Of a DNA stretch of 64,000 nucleotides, positions 52,682-60,546 are shown in pieces. The stretch comes from Tomitella gaofuii (GTDB lineage Bacteria > Actinomycetota > Actinomycetes > Mycobacteriales > Mycobacteriaceae): contig NZ_CP059900.1 of assembly GCF_014126825.1 (NCBI RefSeq), positions 248,001 through 312,000 on the forward strand, written 5' to 3'. The first letter of the stretch is position 1; every line of letters starts with the position of its first letter. The position numbers were made by a program, and so were the translations under genes. The notes beneath the pieces are model-generated. The model was given only the letters and a program-made list of their open reading frames with translations, made no database searches and was not told the DNA's origin.

Positions 52682-53946
52682 CGCCCGAACCCCGCAGCAC
52701 GCACCCGCATCCCCGCTCCGCCGCCGTCGTCGGCGCAGGAATGGCAGGCCTGTCCACCGCCTGGTTCCTGCAGGAGCGCGGGGTGCGGGTGTCCGTGTTC
52801 GACCAGGCGTGGCCGGGCGCGGGCGCCTCGTGGGGCAACGCCGGCTGGATCACGCCGACGCTGACCACGCCGCTGCCTGAGCCGGGTCTGGTACCGCGCG
52901 CGGTGCGGGGGATGCTGCGGCCGGGCTCGCCGCTGTTCATTCCGCCCACGGTCGACCCCGCGCTCGCCGCGTTCCTCGCCCGCTTCGCCCGTAACACCAC
53001 GGCCGCCCGCTGGAGCGCCGGGGTCCGCGCGTTCGCGCGGATCAACCGCCTCGCCCTCGGGGCCTATGACGTGTTGACCGCGGGCGGCGTCGACTGCCCG
53101 CTGCGCGAGGCCGAGCCGTTCGTGCTCGCCTTCGCGGACACCGGCGGCCTGCGCGACGAAATCGCCGCGGCGGACCGGCTCGCCGCCCTGGGGCAGCCCG
53201 TGGATATCGAACCGGTGCCCGCGGACCGGGCGCGCGCGTTGGCGCCGATGCTCACCGGCCGCGTCCACGCCGCCGCGCTGCTCCACGGGCAGCGGTTCCT
53301 CGACCCGCCGGCCTACGTCGCGGCCCTCGCCCGGGCGGTGCGCGACCGGGGCGGGACGATCCACGACGACGTGCACGTGGCGTCGGTGCGCGAACTCGGC
53401 GGACGGGTCGAGCTGACCGGGACGGACGGCGCGATCGGCTCTGCCGACGCTGCCGTGATCGCGACCGGTGCGGCGCTGCCCGCGCTCGCCCGGCACCATG
53501 GGGTGCGGTTGCGCATGCGTGCCGGCCGCGGCTACAGCTTCGCGGTGGCGCCCGACGACCCGCCCGTAGGCCCGGTGTATTTCCCCGGCGCCGCGGTGGT
53601 GTGCACGCCGTTGGGCCAGCGGATGCGGATCGCCGGGATGATGGAGTTCCGTCGGCACGGCGCGCCCCTCGATCCGCGTCGCATCGACGCGATCGCCGCC
53701 GCCGTGCGCCCGCTACTGCGCGGCGTCGACCTGGACGACCGCGCCGACGAGTGGGTGGGCTCGCGGCCGTGCACCGTCGACGGGCTGCCGCTGATCGGCC
53801 GTACCCGCACGCCCCAGGTGTACGTCGCGGGCGGGCACGCCATGGAGGGCATGACGCTGGGGCCGGCGACGGGCCGGCTGCTCGCCGAATCGATCGTCAC
53901 CGGCACCGTGCCCGCGGCGATCGCGCCGTTCGACCCGCTGCGGTAG
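52678..53946 (+). CDS. FAD-dependent D-amino-acid dehydrogenase/oxidase-like (DAO family)
   Basis: 422 residues from GTG 52678, overlapping the permease stop. The FAD motif is VVGAGMAGLSTAWFLQERGVRVSVFDQ (about residues 18-44), followed by GASWGNAGWITP, as in DadA-type D-amino-acid dehydrogenases. The C-terminal flavin site is RPCTVDGLPLIGRTRTPQVYVAGGHAMEGMTLGPATGRLLAE. It oxidises an amino or imino acid to the oxo-acid, passing electrons to quinone or O2. Being fused translationally to the permease, it probably acts on the imported compound and gives the same 2-oxoacid pool as the dehydrogenase at 48996. Confidence 0.9.
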   Translation: MTPEPRSTHPHPRSAAVVGAGMAGLSTAWFLQERGVRVSVFDQAWPGAGASWGNAGWITPTLTTPLPEPGLVPRAVRGMLRPGSPLFIPPTVDPALAAFLARFARNTTAARWSAGVRAFARINRLALGAYDVLTAGGVDCPLREAEPFVLAFADTGGLRDEIAAADRLAALGQPVDIEPVPADRARALAPMLTGRVHAAALLHGQRFLDPPAYVAALARAVRDRGGTIHDDVHVASVRELGGRVELTGTDGAIGSADAAVIATGAALPALARHHGVRLRMRAGRGYSFAVAPDDPPVGPVYFPGAAVVCTPLGQRMRIAGMMEFRRHGAPLDPRRIDAIAAAVRPLLRGVDLDDRADEWVGSRPCTVDGLPLIGRTRTPQVYVAGGHAMEGMTLGPATGRLLAESIVTGTVPAAIAPFDPLR

Positions 53947-54016
53947 GGCGGGAGCCGCGCCGGGTGGAGCTCTGCGGGGTGGCCGTCGTGGAGTGGGGCA
54001 AGGCTGGCTGGCGAGG

Positions 54017-54086
54017 CCCCGTCGAGTGGGGCCGTGCGGGGCGGGTTTCCGCGCGCGGGCGCCCGGATCAGCCCCACTCGACGGGG
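54017..54086. repeat. Inverted repeat, CGAGTGGGG family (copy 3)
   Basis: CCCCGTCGAGTGGGGC (54017-54032) is repeated exactly in reverse complement at 54071-54086 across a 38-base loop. It lies between the convergent FAD oxidase and ABC ATPase genes. Another GAGTGGGGC occurs at 53991. The arm is the same kind as at 1764 and 22436. Confidence 0.75.
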
Positions 54087-54112
54087 GAAGCACGGGGACC
54101 CACATGGAAGCA

Positions 54113-54160
54113 CGCCCGCCGCGGCCCGTCCGGTTCGTTCCGGACGGGCCGCGGCGGGCG
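54113..54160. terminator. Strong bidirectional hairpin terminator
   Basis: A perfect 21-bp G+C stem (54113-54133 with 54140-54160) and TTCGTT loop lie between the FAD oxidase (+) and the ABC ATPase (-), 30 bp from the end of the latter. Confidence 0.75.
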
Positions 54161-54190
54161 GTGCGTTCTCTCGGGTGGGCGATGCCCGCG

Positions 54191-55318
54191 TCAGGCCTTG
54201 TCGCCCAGCACCACGAGGTCCTCCACCGGCCACGACAAGTTCACCGCGGCGCCGGGAACGACGCCGTCGGGCGCGTGCGGCACCGGCGTGCGGGCGATGA
54301 TGTGCCGCCCGTACGCGTCCAGGATCTGCACCTGCCGGCAGTTACCGAAGTACACGCTGTCTTCCACGGTGCCGGTGATGAAGTCGTGGTGCGACGGCAC
54401 CGGGATCTCGCGGGCGGTCACTGAGATCCGCTCGGGCCGCAGCATCACCCGGGCCGGTCCGTGGCCTTGCCCGTCAGTGTCGGCCACGCGGAAACCGCCG
54501 CTGATCGGGTCGTGGAAGCCGTCGGGCCCCAGCGTCCCCTCGAAGATGTTCGACGCGCCGATGAACTCCGCGGTGAACTGCGAGTTGGGCTTGCGGTAGA
54601 GCTCCTCGGGGGTGCCCACCTGCACGATCTTGCCGCCGCGCAGCAGCGCGATGCGGTCGGACATCGCCAGCGCCTCGTCCTGGTCGTGGGTGACGAAGAT
54701 GAACGTGATGCCCAGTTCGCGGTGCAGCCGCCGGATCTCCAACTGCAACTGTTCGCGCAGCAGTTTGTCGAGCGCGCTCAGCGGCTCGTCCATGAGCAGC
54801 ACCGACGGCTGGAACACGACGGCACGGGCGAATGCGACGCGCTGGCGCTGCCCGCCTGAGAGCTCGTCGGGCCGTCGCTTGCCCAGGTGGCCCAGCTCCA
54901 CCATCTCCAGTGCGTCGGCCACCGCCTTGCGGGTCTCGGCCTTGCCGCGCCGCTGGCGGCGCAGTGGGAATGCGACGTTGTCCGCGACGCTCATGTGCGG
55001 AAACAGAGAGTAATTCTGGAAGACGACGCCGAAGCCGCGCTTGTGCGCCGGCACTTTGTTCAGCGGCCGCCCGTCCACCTCGATCGTGCCGGAGGTGGCG
55101 CCGGTGAACCCGGCGATCACATTGAGCAGAGTCGACTTGCCCGAGCCGCTCGAGCCCAGCAGCGTCATGAACTCGCCGCCGCGGATCTCCAGGTCCAATC
55201 CGTCGAGAACAGTGTTGGACCCGTAGGACTTGCCGACGCCGCGGATCGAGATGGCGGCGCCCGGCCGGCGGTCGGACGTGGACGGCGCGGGGGACGGGGT
55301 CGAAACGGTGGTGCTCAC
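54191..55318 (-). CDS. PotA-like ABC importer ATP-binding protein
   Basis: 375 residues. Walker A is GSSGSGKST (about 55-63), the Q-loop lies in VVFQNYSLFPH, the signature is LSGGQRQR, Walker B is VLLMDEPLSALD and the switch His is in FVTHDQDEA. The C-terminal TOBE domain (RVMLRPERISVTA, then TVEDSVYFGNCRQVQI) is like PotA/CysA/MalK-type importers. The GTG at 55318 overlaps the preceding permease stop (GTGA). It is the last gene of the binding protein - permease - permease - ATPase operon. It powers uptake of a polyamine-like or amino-acid-like solute. Confidence 0.93.
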   Translation of the reverse strand: MSTTVSTPSPAPSTSDRRPGAAISIRGVGKSYGSNTVLDGLDLEIRGGEFMTLLGSSGSGKSTLLNVIAGFTGATSGTIEVDGRPLNKVPAHKRGFGVVFQNYSLFPHMSVADNVAFPLRRQRRGKAETRKAVADALEMVELGHLGKRRPDELSGGQRQRVAFARAVVFQPSVLLMDEPLSALDKLLREQLQLEIRRLHRELGITFIFVTHDQDEALAMSDRIALLRGGKIVQVGTPEELYRKPNSQFTAEFIGASNIFEGTLGPDGFHDPISGGFRVADTDGQGHGPARVMLRPERISVTAREIPVPSHHDFITGTVEDSVYFGNCRQVQILDAYGRHIIARTPVPHAPDGVVPGAAVNLSWPVEDLVVLGDKA

Positions 55319-56151
55319 GGTTGGACTCCAATCGCCGCCGGAACACGGCGGTCAAGGTATTTGCGCACGGCCTTGCGGGAGAGCGAGGTCAGGCCGTACA
55401 GGACGAAGGATGCGACGATGACGAACAGCGTCAGGCTCGCGATGGCGGCGACGGTGGGCTCCACCTGCACACGGATGCCGGACCAGATCTGCACCGGCAG
55501 CGTCCGCATCATGGGGCCGGACAGGAAGATCGCGCTGACCACCTCGTCCCAGGAGGTGATGAAGGCGAACAGGGCTCCGGCCAGGACGCTGGGCGCGATG
55601 TTGGGCAGGGTCACGCGGAAGAACGTCGACACCGGGCCGGCGCCCAGGCTGTGGGCGGCCAGCTCCAGGTCGCGGTCGTAGCCGGCGAGCCCGGCGGCCA
55701 CGTTGATGGTCACGTACGGAACGGCAAGCGCGGTGTGCACCAGGATGAATCCCAGCGGTGTCTCCGTCAGTCCGATGCGCAGGAACACGATGTACACCGC
55801 GAGCCCCACGATGACGTACGGCACGATGATGGGCGCCAGCAGCACCGCGGTGACGGCGCCCCGGAGCGGATACCGCCCGCGCACGAGGCCCATCGCTGCC
55901 AGCGTGCCCAGGACGACCGCGCAGATGGTGGCGAACACGGCCACCTCAAGGCTGTTGAGGGCGGATTCGATCCAGACGGGGTCGTCGATGAGCTGGTGGT
56001 ACCAGCGCGTGGAGAACTCCTTCGGCGGGAACTTCAGGAACGCGCTCTTGGCGAACGACATCGGGACGATGATCAGCACCGGGAACAGCAGGTACAGGAC
56101 GGTGAGTGCGGCCAGCAGCGACAGGCCGGCGCGGGTGAGGATGCGTGTCAT
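55315..56151 (-). CDS. PotC-like ABC transporter permease
   Basis: 278 residues, six helices, BPD_transp_1 fold. The EAA loop is LELAAHSLGAGPVSTFFRVTLPNIAPSVLAGALFAFITSWDE (about 160-201), which docks to the ATPase. The start MTRILTRAGLSLLAALTVLYLLFPVLIIVPMSF is typical of PotC/YdcV-type subunits. The ATG overlaps the PotB-like stop (ATGA), so translation is coupled. Confidence 0.92.
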   Translation of the reverse strand: MTRILTRAGLSLLAALTVLYLLFPVLIIVPMSFAKSAFLKFPPKEFSTRWYHQLIDDPVWIESALNSLEVAVFATICAVVLGTLAAMGLVRGRYPLRGAVTAVLLAPIIVPYVIVGLAVYIVFLRIGLTETPLGFILVHTALAVPYVTINVAAGLAGYDRDLELAAHSLGAGPVSTFFRVTLPNIAPSVLAGALFAFITSWDEVVSAIFLSGPMMRTLPVQIWSGIRVQVEPTVAAIASLTLFVIVASFVLYGLTSLSRKAVRKYLDRRVPAAIGVQP

Positions 56152-57068
56152 GATGCCTGCCCCAGGATGTACTTCTTCATGTCGACGAACCGCCCGGCGA
56201 TGGCCAGGAGGACGAACGTGCTCACGAGTAGGAGCACGCCGAGTGCGGCGGCGAAGCCGAACTGCAGCACGGAGGACACCTGCTGCACGATGAGCTCGCC
56301 GATCATCGTGTTACTGGGTCCGCCGAGCAACGCCGGGGTGATGTAATAACCCAGCGCCTGGATGAACACCAGCACGATGCCGGCGAACAGCCCGGGGAGG
56401 GTGAGCGGTGCGTACACCTTGATGAACGCGAGCGACGGGCGTGCGCCCAGGCTCTCCGCTGCCAGCAGGAGGCGCCGGTCGATCCCGCGCATCGTCGCGT
56501 ACAGCGGCAGCACCAGGAACGGCAGGGTGATCTGCACCATGCCGAACAGCACTCCCGGCATATAGCGCAGCAGCGGCAGCGGGCCGTCGATCACCCCGGC
56601 CGACTCGAGCGCGGTGTTGATGACGCCGGTGTCGCGCAGCACGATCACCAGCGCGAAACTGCGGATGAGCAGACTGGTCCAGAACGGCACCAGCACGCCC
56701 ACCAGCATGACCGCCCGCCAGAACGGCGTGGCCAGCGTCATGAGATACGCATAGGGGAAACCGATGAGCACGGTGAGTGCGGTGGTCGACAGCGCGATGA
56801 CGAAGGTGTTGCGCAGCACCTTCAGGTACAGCGAGTTCTCCCAGATGGCGCGGTAGTTCTCCAGCCCGACTGTCGGATCGGTGAAACTTTTCGCGAGCAT
56901 CACCACGAGCGGCAGCAGGAACACGAGGGTGAGGAACACGAGCACGGGGAGCAGCAGCATGCCCCAGCGGTCGACGGCGAACCGACGCGGCCAGGTGCGC
57001 GGCCGTGCGGGGGCTTCGTCGTCTGTGCGGCCGCGTCCCAGGTCCGGGCTCTCGATGACGGCGGTCAT
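56148..57068 (-). CDS. PotB-like ABC transporter permease
   Basis: 306 residues from the ATG at 57068, which overlaps the binding-protein stop by four bases; an ATG 12 bases upstream is also possible. It has six helices. The EAA loop is LLLAAESLGARPSLAFIKVYAPLTLPGLFAGIVLVFIQALGYY. The polar first 30 residues (TDDEAPARPRTWPRR) are cytoplasmic. It pairs with the PotC-like subunit to form the membrane channel. Confidence 0.92.
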   Translation of the reverse strand: MTAVIESPDLGRGRTDDEAPARPRTWPRRFAVDRWGMLLLPVLVFLTLVFLLPLVVMLAKSFTDPTVGLENYRAIWENSLYLKVLRNTFVIALSTTALTVLIGFPYAYLMTLATPFWRAVMLVGVLVPFWTSLLIRSFALVIVLRDTGVINTALESAGVIDGPLPLLRYMPGVLFGMVQITLPFLVLPLYATMRGIDRRLLLAAESLGARPSLAFIKVYAPLTLPGLFAGIVLVFIQALGYYITPALLGGPSNTMIGELIVQQVSSVLQFGFAAALGVLLLVSTFVLLAIAGRFVDMKKYILGQAS

Positions 57069-58120
57069 GACAGGGTCCACTCATTCAGTCGTTCGGAGAC
57101 CTCGGCGTAGTGCTCGGCCCAGTACTTGTAGTCGATGACCACTGAGGACTTGTCGAGGTTGGGCGGGTAGGTGGACAGCTCGCGCGCGAGCTCCGGCTCG
57201 ACGAGGTCCAGGGCGTGCGGGTTGACAGGTGAGAACTGGCTTTCCTCGGCGTCGCGCGCCTGGCCTTCGGTGTCGCCGAGGAAATGGGTCATCCACCGCA
57301 TCGCGGTGTCGGTGTTGGGATAGCCGCGGGGAATGACGATCTGGTCGTAGGAGACCATGTTCTGTCCCCACTCGTTGGCCACCGGTTCGCCGTCCATCGC
57401 GGCCTGGGCGATGCGGCCGTTCCATGCCATGACCAGGGGCGCCTCGCCGCTCGCGACGAGCTGCGTCTGCTCGTCGCCGGTGTTGTAGAACACGATGCTG
57501 TCCTTGATCGTGTCGAGTTTGCGGAACGCGCGGTCGATGTCGAGCGGATAGAGGTCCTCGGGGGCGACGCCGTCGGCGAGCAGGGCCGCCTCGAAAATGC
57601 CGCCGGTCGCATAGTTCCAGAACCCGCGTTTTCCGGGGAAGCGCGCGGTGTCGAAGAATTCGGCCCAGGTCGTGGGGTGACCGTGGGGGAATGCGTCGGT
57701 GTTGTACGCGATGTTGAAGGCGTACAGCAGGTTCGGGACCGCGCATTCCGAGACGTAGCGGGAATCGATGCCGGCGGATCGCGCGGCGTCGAATATCTCC
57801 GGGGATAGTGGGGTGATGAGGCCGGAATCGCAGGCGTTCTCCGCGAAGTTCGGCTCCACCTCCACCACGCCCCACGACACATTGCCGGATTCCACCTGCG
57901 CACGCAGCTTGGCGTAGTCGGTGGGCGAGTCCTGGAGGATCTTGATCCCGTTCTGCTCGCCCCAGGGGCGCACGTAGCTGGCGAGGTGCACGCGCTGTGA
58001 GGCGCCGCCCCACATCGTCACCTCGAGCGTGTCCGCGGGGTCGACGCTGCTGCATGCAGTGAGGGCCGCGAGGGCGACGAGCCCTGCCGCCGCCCCCGCT
58101 CTTCGTCTTGGGTGGGCCAC
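57065..58120 (-). CDS. PotD-like solute-binding lipoprotein of the ABC importer
   Basis: About 351 residues from the GTG at 58120, placed five bases after AGGAG; a GTG six bases upstream directly abuts the ribosome site. The signal peptide ends in the lipobox ALTAC (Cys at about residue 23), so it is anchored on the outer face of the membrane. The fold is bacterial solute-binding family 1 (LEVTMWGGASQRVHLASYVRPW, AFNIAYNTDAFPHGHPTTWAEFFD, FPGKRGFWNYATGGIFEAALLADG), close to YdcS/PotD polyamine-type binders. It leads the ABC operon. Operator site 4 lies 13 bp upstream of the start codon, placing the importer under the same TetR. Confidence 0.92.
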   Translation of the reverse strand: MAHPRRRAGAAAGLVALAALTACSSVDPADTLEVTMWGGASQRVHLASYVRPWGEQNGIKILQDSPTDYAKLRAQVESGNVSWGVVEVEPNFAENACDSGLITPLSPEIFDAARSAGIDSRYVSECAVPNLLYAFNIAYNTDAFPHGHPTTWAEFFDTARFPGKRGFWNYATGGIFEAALLADGVAPEDLYPLDIDRAFRKLDTIKDSIVFYNTGDEQTQLVASGEAPLVMAWNGRIAQAAMDGEPVANEWGQNMVSYDQIVIPRGYPNTDTAMRWMTHFLGDTEGQARDAEESQFSPVNPHALDLVEPELARELSTYPPNLDKSSVVIDYKYWAEHYAEVSERLNEWTLS

Positions 58121-58132
58121 TCGCACTCCTAA

Positions 58133-58150
58133 ACTGACTGAACACTCAGA
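58133..58150. promoter_or_regulatory. ACTGACTGA operator, site 4 (ABC importer)
   Basis: ACTGACTGAACACTCAGA differs from the consensus only at the last base. It lies just upstream of the binding-lipoprotein gene, overlapping its expected leader region. Confidence 0.7.
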
Positions 58151-58303
58151 TAGCTTTCATGAAGTGTGATGTGCTGCACCCGATAAGTCAAGTGTGGGCG
58201 GCGGCACCGCATGGGTGAGCCCCCCGCGATCAGCGGGCGATTGACCAGGGCGGACGTCCGTCTGTCGCGTGCGGTGCGGGGCGTGGCCTACACCGACGCC
58301 CGC

Positions 58304-58792
58304 CTATTGCGGCGCCGAGGCGGAGCGCCGGTGCCGGCGGAAACGCTGTGCTCCTGCCGATCGGGCGGCCGTCACGGGAACGGCGTGCGTCGCGCGTGCG
58401 AGTCCGACGGCCCGGCTGTCGTTGTACACCGACTCGGCGCGGTCGACCACGTACGTTTCGTGCCAGATGCCCACCGCGCCCGGGTTCTTCCGGGCCCGGC
58501 GATGGAACGCACGCCATGCCGGCAGGTGTCGGCCTTCCGGGGCGGCGGCGTAGGCGTAGAGCGCCTGCTGTGAATCCCAGTACTGCAGGACTGTGGGGCC
58601 CGTGCGCATGGCGAGGTACTCGTAGCCGAGCAGGCCGGAGTGCTCCTGCGTCTCGAGCTCGCGGAGCATGCGCGGCATCGCGGTGAATACGGGCAGCCAC
58701 AGGTCCGGGCGCCAGGGCTTCGTAATGGTCATCCCGATGAGGAAGACGACGAGATCGCCGTCGTGATCGTGGGTGAGGCGGCTGGACCGCAT
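58304..58792 (-). CDS. DUF4188-type monooxygenase-like protein
   Basis: 162 residues from ATG 58792, which follows AGGAGG. Motifs DHDGDLVVFLIGMTITKPWRPDLWLPVFTAMPRML, GLLGYEYLAMRTGPTVLQYWDSQQALYAYAAAPEGRHLPAWRAFHRRAR and VGIWHETYVV fit the DUF4188 family, a ferredoxin-like alpha-beta barrel. The last 25 residues are Arg-rich. DUF4188 proteins are often paired with MerR or TetR regulators and are thought to be stress- or fluoroacetate-type monooxygenase-like proteins; the reaction is unknown. It is divergent from the MerR gene, with a duplicated operator between. Confidence 0.85.
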   Translation of the reverse strand: MRSSRLTHDHDGDLVVFLIGMTITKPWRPDLWLPVFTAMPRMLRELETQEHSGLLGYEYLAMRTGPTVLQYWDSQQALYAYAAAPEGRHLPAWRAFHRRARKNPGAVGIWHETYVVDRAESVYNDSRAVGLARATHAVPVTAARSAGAQRFRRHRRSASAPQ

Positions 58793-58805
58793 GGCTCCTC
58801 CTTGG

Positions 58806-58848
58806 TTGGAGAGTGACGCTATCCAGTATTGGAGAGTGTTACTATCCA
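58806..58848. promoter_or_regulatory. Duplicated MerR operator
   Basis: TTGGAGAGTGACGCTATCCA (58806-58825) and TTGGAGAGTGTTACTATCCA (58829-58848) are two 20-bp near-identical copies, three bases apart. Each has dyad symmetry (TGGA/TCCA). They lie between the divergent DUF4188 and MerR genes. A helical-phase repeat of 23 bp is unusual for a MerR site, which is generally single. Confidence 0.75.
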
Positions 58849-58871
58849 AGTCAAGGGTGAAGGGGGCCGGA

Positions 58872-59507
58872 GTGCAGATCTCGGAGCTGAGCAAGCGATC
58901 GGGCGTTGCCGTCGCGACCGTCAAGTACTACCTGCGCGAGGGCCTGCTTCCAGAAGGCGAGCGCGTCTCGGCGACGCGGGCCGAGTACGACGACGCGCAC
59001 GCGCGACGGCTGGCGCTCATCCGTGCGCTGATCGGCGTCGGCGGGCTCAGCGTCGCGGGGGCCAAGGCCGTGCTCGAGGAGATCGACGACCCGCCGGAAT
59101 CGCTGCACGACGTCATCGGATCGGCCTACATGCGGCTGCCGAGTGCGGTTCCGGGCGCCGGAGCCGCACCCGAGGGTGCCACGGACCGGGCATCGCTGCT
59201 GCTCCGCGACCTCGGATGGGATGCGGCGGAGCGCGAATGCGCGGACGAGGTGGCCGGGCTCGCCAGGGCGATCGGCGCGATCGATGCGGCCGGGCTCGCG
59301 GTGTCGCGCACGGACCTGGCGGAGTATGGGCTCGCGATGGGTGAAGTGGCTCGGCGCGAGGTGGGGCGGACGCCGACCGAGTCCATTCCCGCCGCCGTGC
59401 GCTACGTGGTCCTGGGCACCGTCGTGGTCGAACCGCTGCTACTGGCGCTGCGGCGGCTCGCGCACGTGGAGATGTCGCGCCGGCTGCTCGGCGCGCCCCC
59501 GCAGTGA
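58872..59507 (+). CDS. MerR-family transcriptional regulator
   Basis: 211 residues from the GTG at 58872 (AAGGGGG upstream). Codons further left overlap the operator and are excluded. The winged helix is VQISELSKRSGVAVATVKYYLREGLLPEGERVSATRAEYDDAHARRLALIRALIGVGGLSVAGAKAVLEEID (about residues 1-72). The C-terminal 130 residues have no cysteine pair and look helical, so it is more likely a small-molecule sensor than a metal sensor. It probably controls the DUF4188 gene and itself from the tandem site. Confidence 0.9.
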   Translation: MQISELSKRSGVAVATVKYYLREGLLPEGERVSATRAEYDDAHARRLALIRALIGVGGLSVAGAKAVLEEIDDPPESLHDVIGSAYMRLPSAVPGAGAAPEGATDRASLLLRDLGWDAAERECADEVAGLARAIGAIDAAGLAVSRTDLAEYGLAMGEVARREVGRTPTESIPAAVRYVVLGTVVVEPLLLALRRLAHVEMSRRLLGAPPQ

Positions 59508-59537
59508 GGGATCGCGTGGATGCCCGCGCGCAGCCCC

Positions 59538-60413
59538 TCAGGTCCGGGCGAGGAGGAAATCCTCACCGCTCGACGGGTGCAAACCGTCCGGGCGTTCGTC
59601 GAAGTACCGCTCGCCCAGGTCGGTTCCTGTGACGTGCTCGACGCTGCGGAAACCGGCGGTACGTGCCAGGTCCAGCATGTCTTCGGGTGTGAAGAAGCTG
59701 ACGAACGGCGTCCCCGACGACCGTGCTCCCGCACTGCTCGCCTCGAGCCCGTCCTTGTCGCCGGCGTCGATGAGCTCCATCGGGAGCAGGAACGACAGTA
59801 TCAGCGTCGAGCCGGGGGCGAGGCGCGCCGCCGATTGCAACGTCGAGACGGTCGCCTCGCGCGTGAGGTACTGGGCGACTCCGGTGGACGCGACGACGGC
59901 CGGACGCGCGGCGTCGAACCCGGCGCGCGCAAGCGCCGACCACCAATCCTCGGTCTCGAAGTCCACCGGGACCATACGCAGGTTCCCCGGCACGCCGTAC
60001 CCGGCTTCGTCGAGTCGCCGCCGCTTCCAGCCCTGCGGGCCGGGCTGATCGACCTCGAACACCGTCATCCGCGCGGCAGGATCCGGGCGGCGCAGCGCGA
60101 AGGTGTCCAGGCCCGCGCCGAGGATCACGTATTGATCGACCCCGGCAGCGGCCTGCTCGGCGACGATCTCTTCGACGAATCGGGCCCGCGCAACGATCGA
60201 CGCGCGGAAGCCCGCAGAGAACTCCGCATCCATATCCGGCCTGCCGCGCCACCCCGCCGGCGGATCGACGAGGGCCAGGCCGACGGTGTCCTCGAAGACA
60301 TGCGGGGGCGCGTCCGCGAGCACGTGCAGCGCCCGCCACAGGGCCACCCGCTCCGCGGTGTTCTCGGGTCCGGCCGGGGCGTGGTCGGATGCGGTGCGCG
60401 GATCGTCGCTCAT
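59538..60413 (-). CDS. Class I SAM-dependent methyltransferase (TIGR00027/PF04072-like)
   Basis: 291 residues from ATG 60413; the ribosome site is weak. The SAM motif is VILGAGLDTFALRRPDPAARMTVFEVDQPGPQGWKRRRL (about 95-133). An N-terminal basic/aromatic block (AEFSAGFRASIVARARFVEEIV) precedes it. This matches the leucine-carboxyl-methyltransferase-like family that is strongly expanded in mycobacteria and relatives and methylates small acidic or polyketide-type substrates. No neighbour hints at the substrate. Convergent with the MerR gene. Confidence 0.88.
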   Translation of the reverse strand: MSDDPRTASDHAPAGPENTAERVALWRALHVLADAPPHVFEDTVGLALVDPPAGWRGRPDMDAEFSAGFRASIVARARFVEEIVAEQAAAGVDQYVILGAGLDTFALRRPDPAARMTVFEVDQPGPQGWKRRRLDEAGYGVPGNLRMVPVDFETEDWWSALARAGFDAARPAVVASTGVAQYLTREATVSTLQSAARLAPGSTLILSFLLPMELIDAGDKDGLEASSAGARSSGTPFVSFFTPEDMLDLARTAGFRSVEHVTGTDLGERYFDERPDGLHPSSGEDFLLART

Positions 60414-60546
60414 ATCGATCCAGTACACCACGGATGCGGGGCGGCTGCCATCGTCGACGGCGCAGGATCGTGGAATCGGCTTCCGCGTAGAGCCCGCCGC
60501 TATACGCTGAGCGTCAACCGGGAATTCAATGATGCGAGGGGCGGCG

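Noticed and set aside
58773-58871. A 33-residue N-terminal extension of the MerR regulator
   Set aside because: It would be encoded by the duplicated operator and lacks the MerR start pattern; GTG 58872 has a ribosome site.
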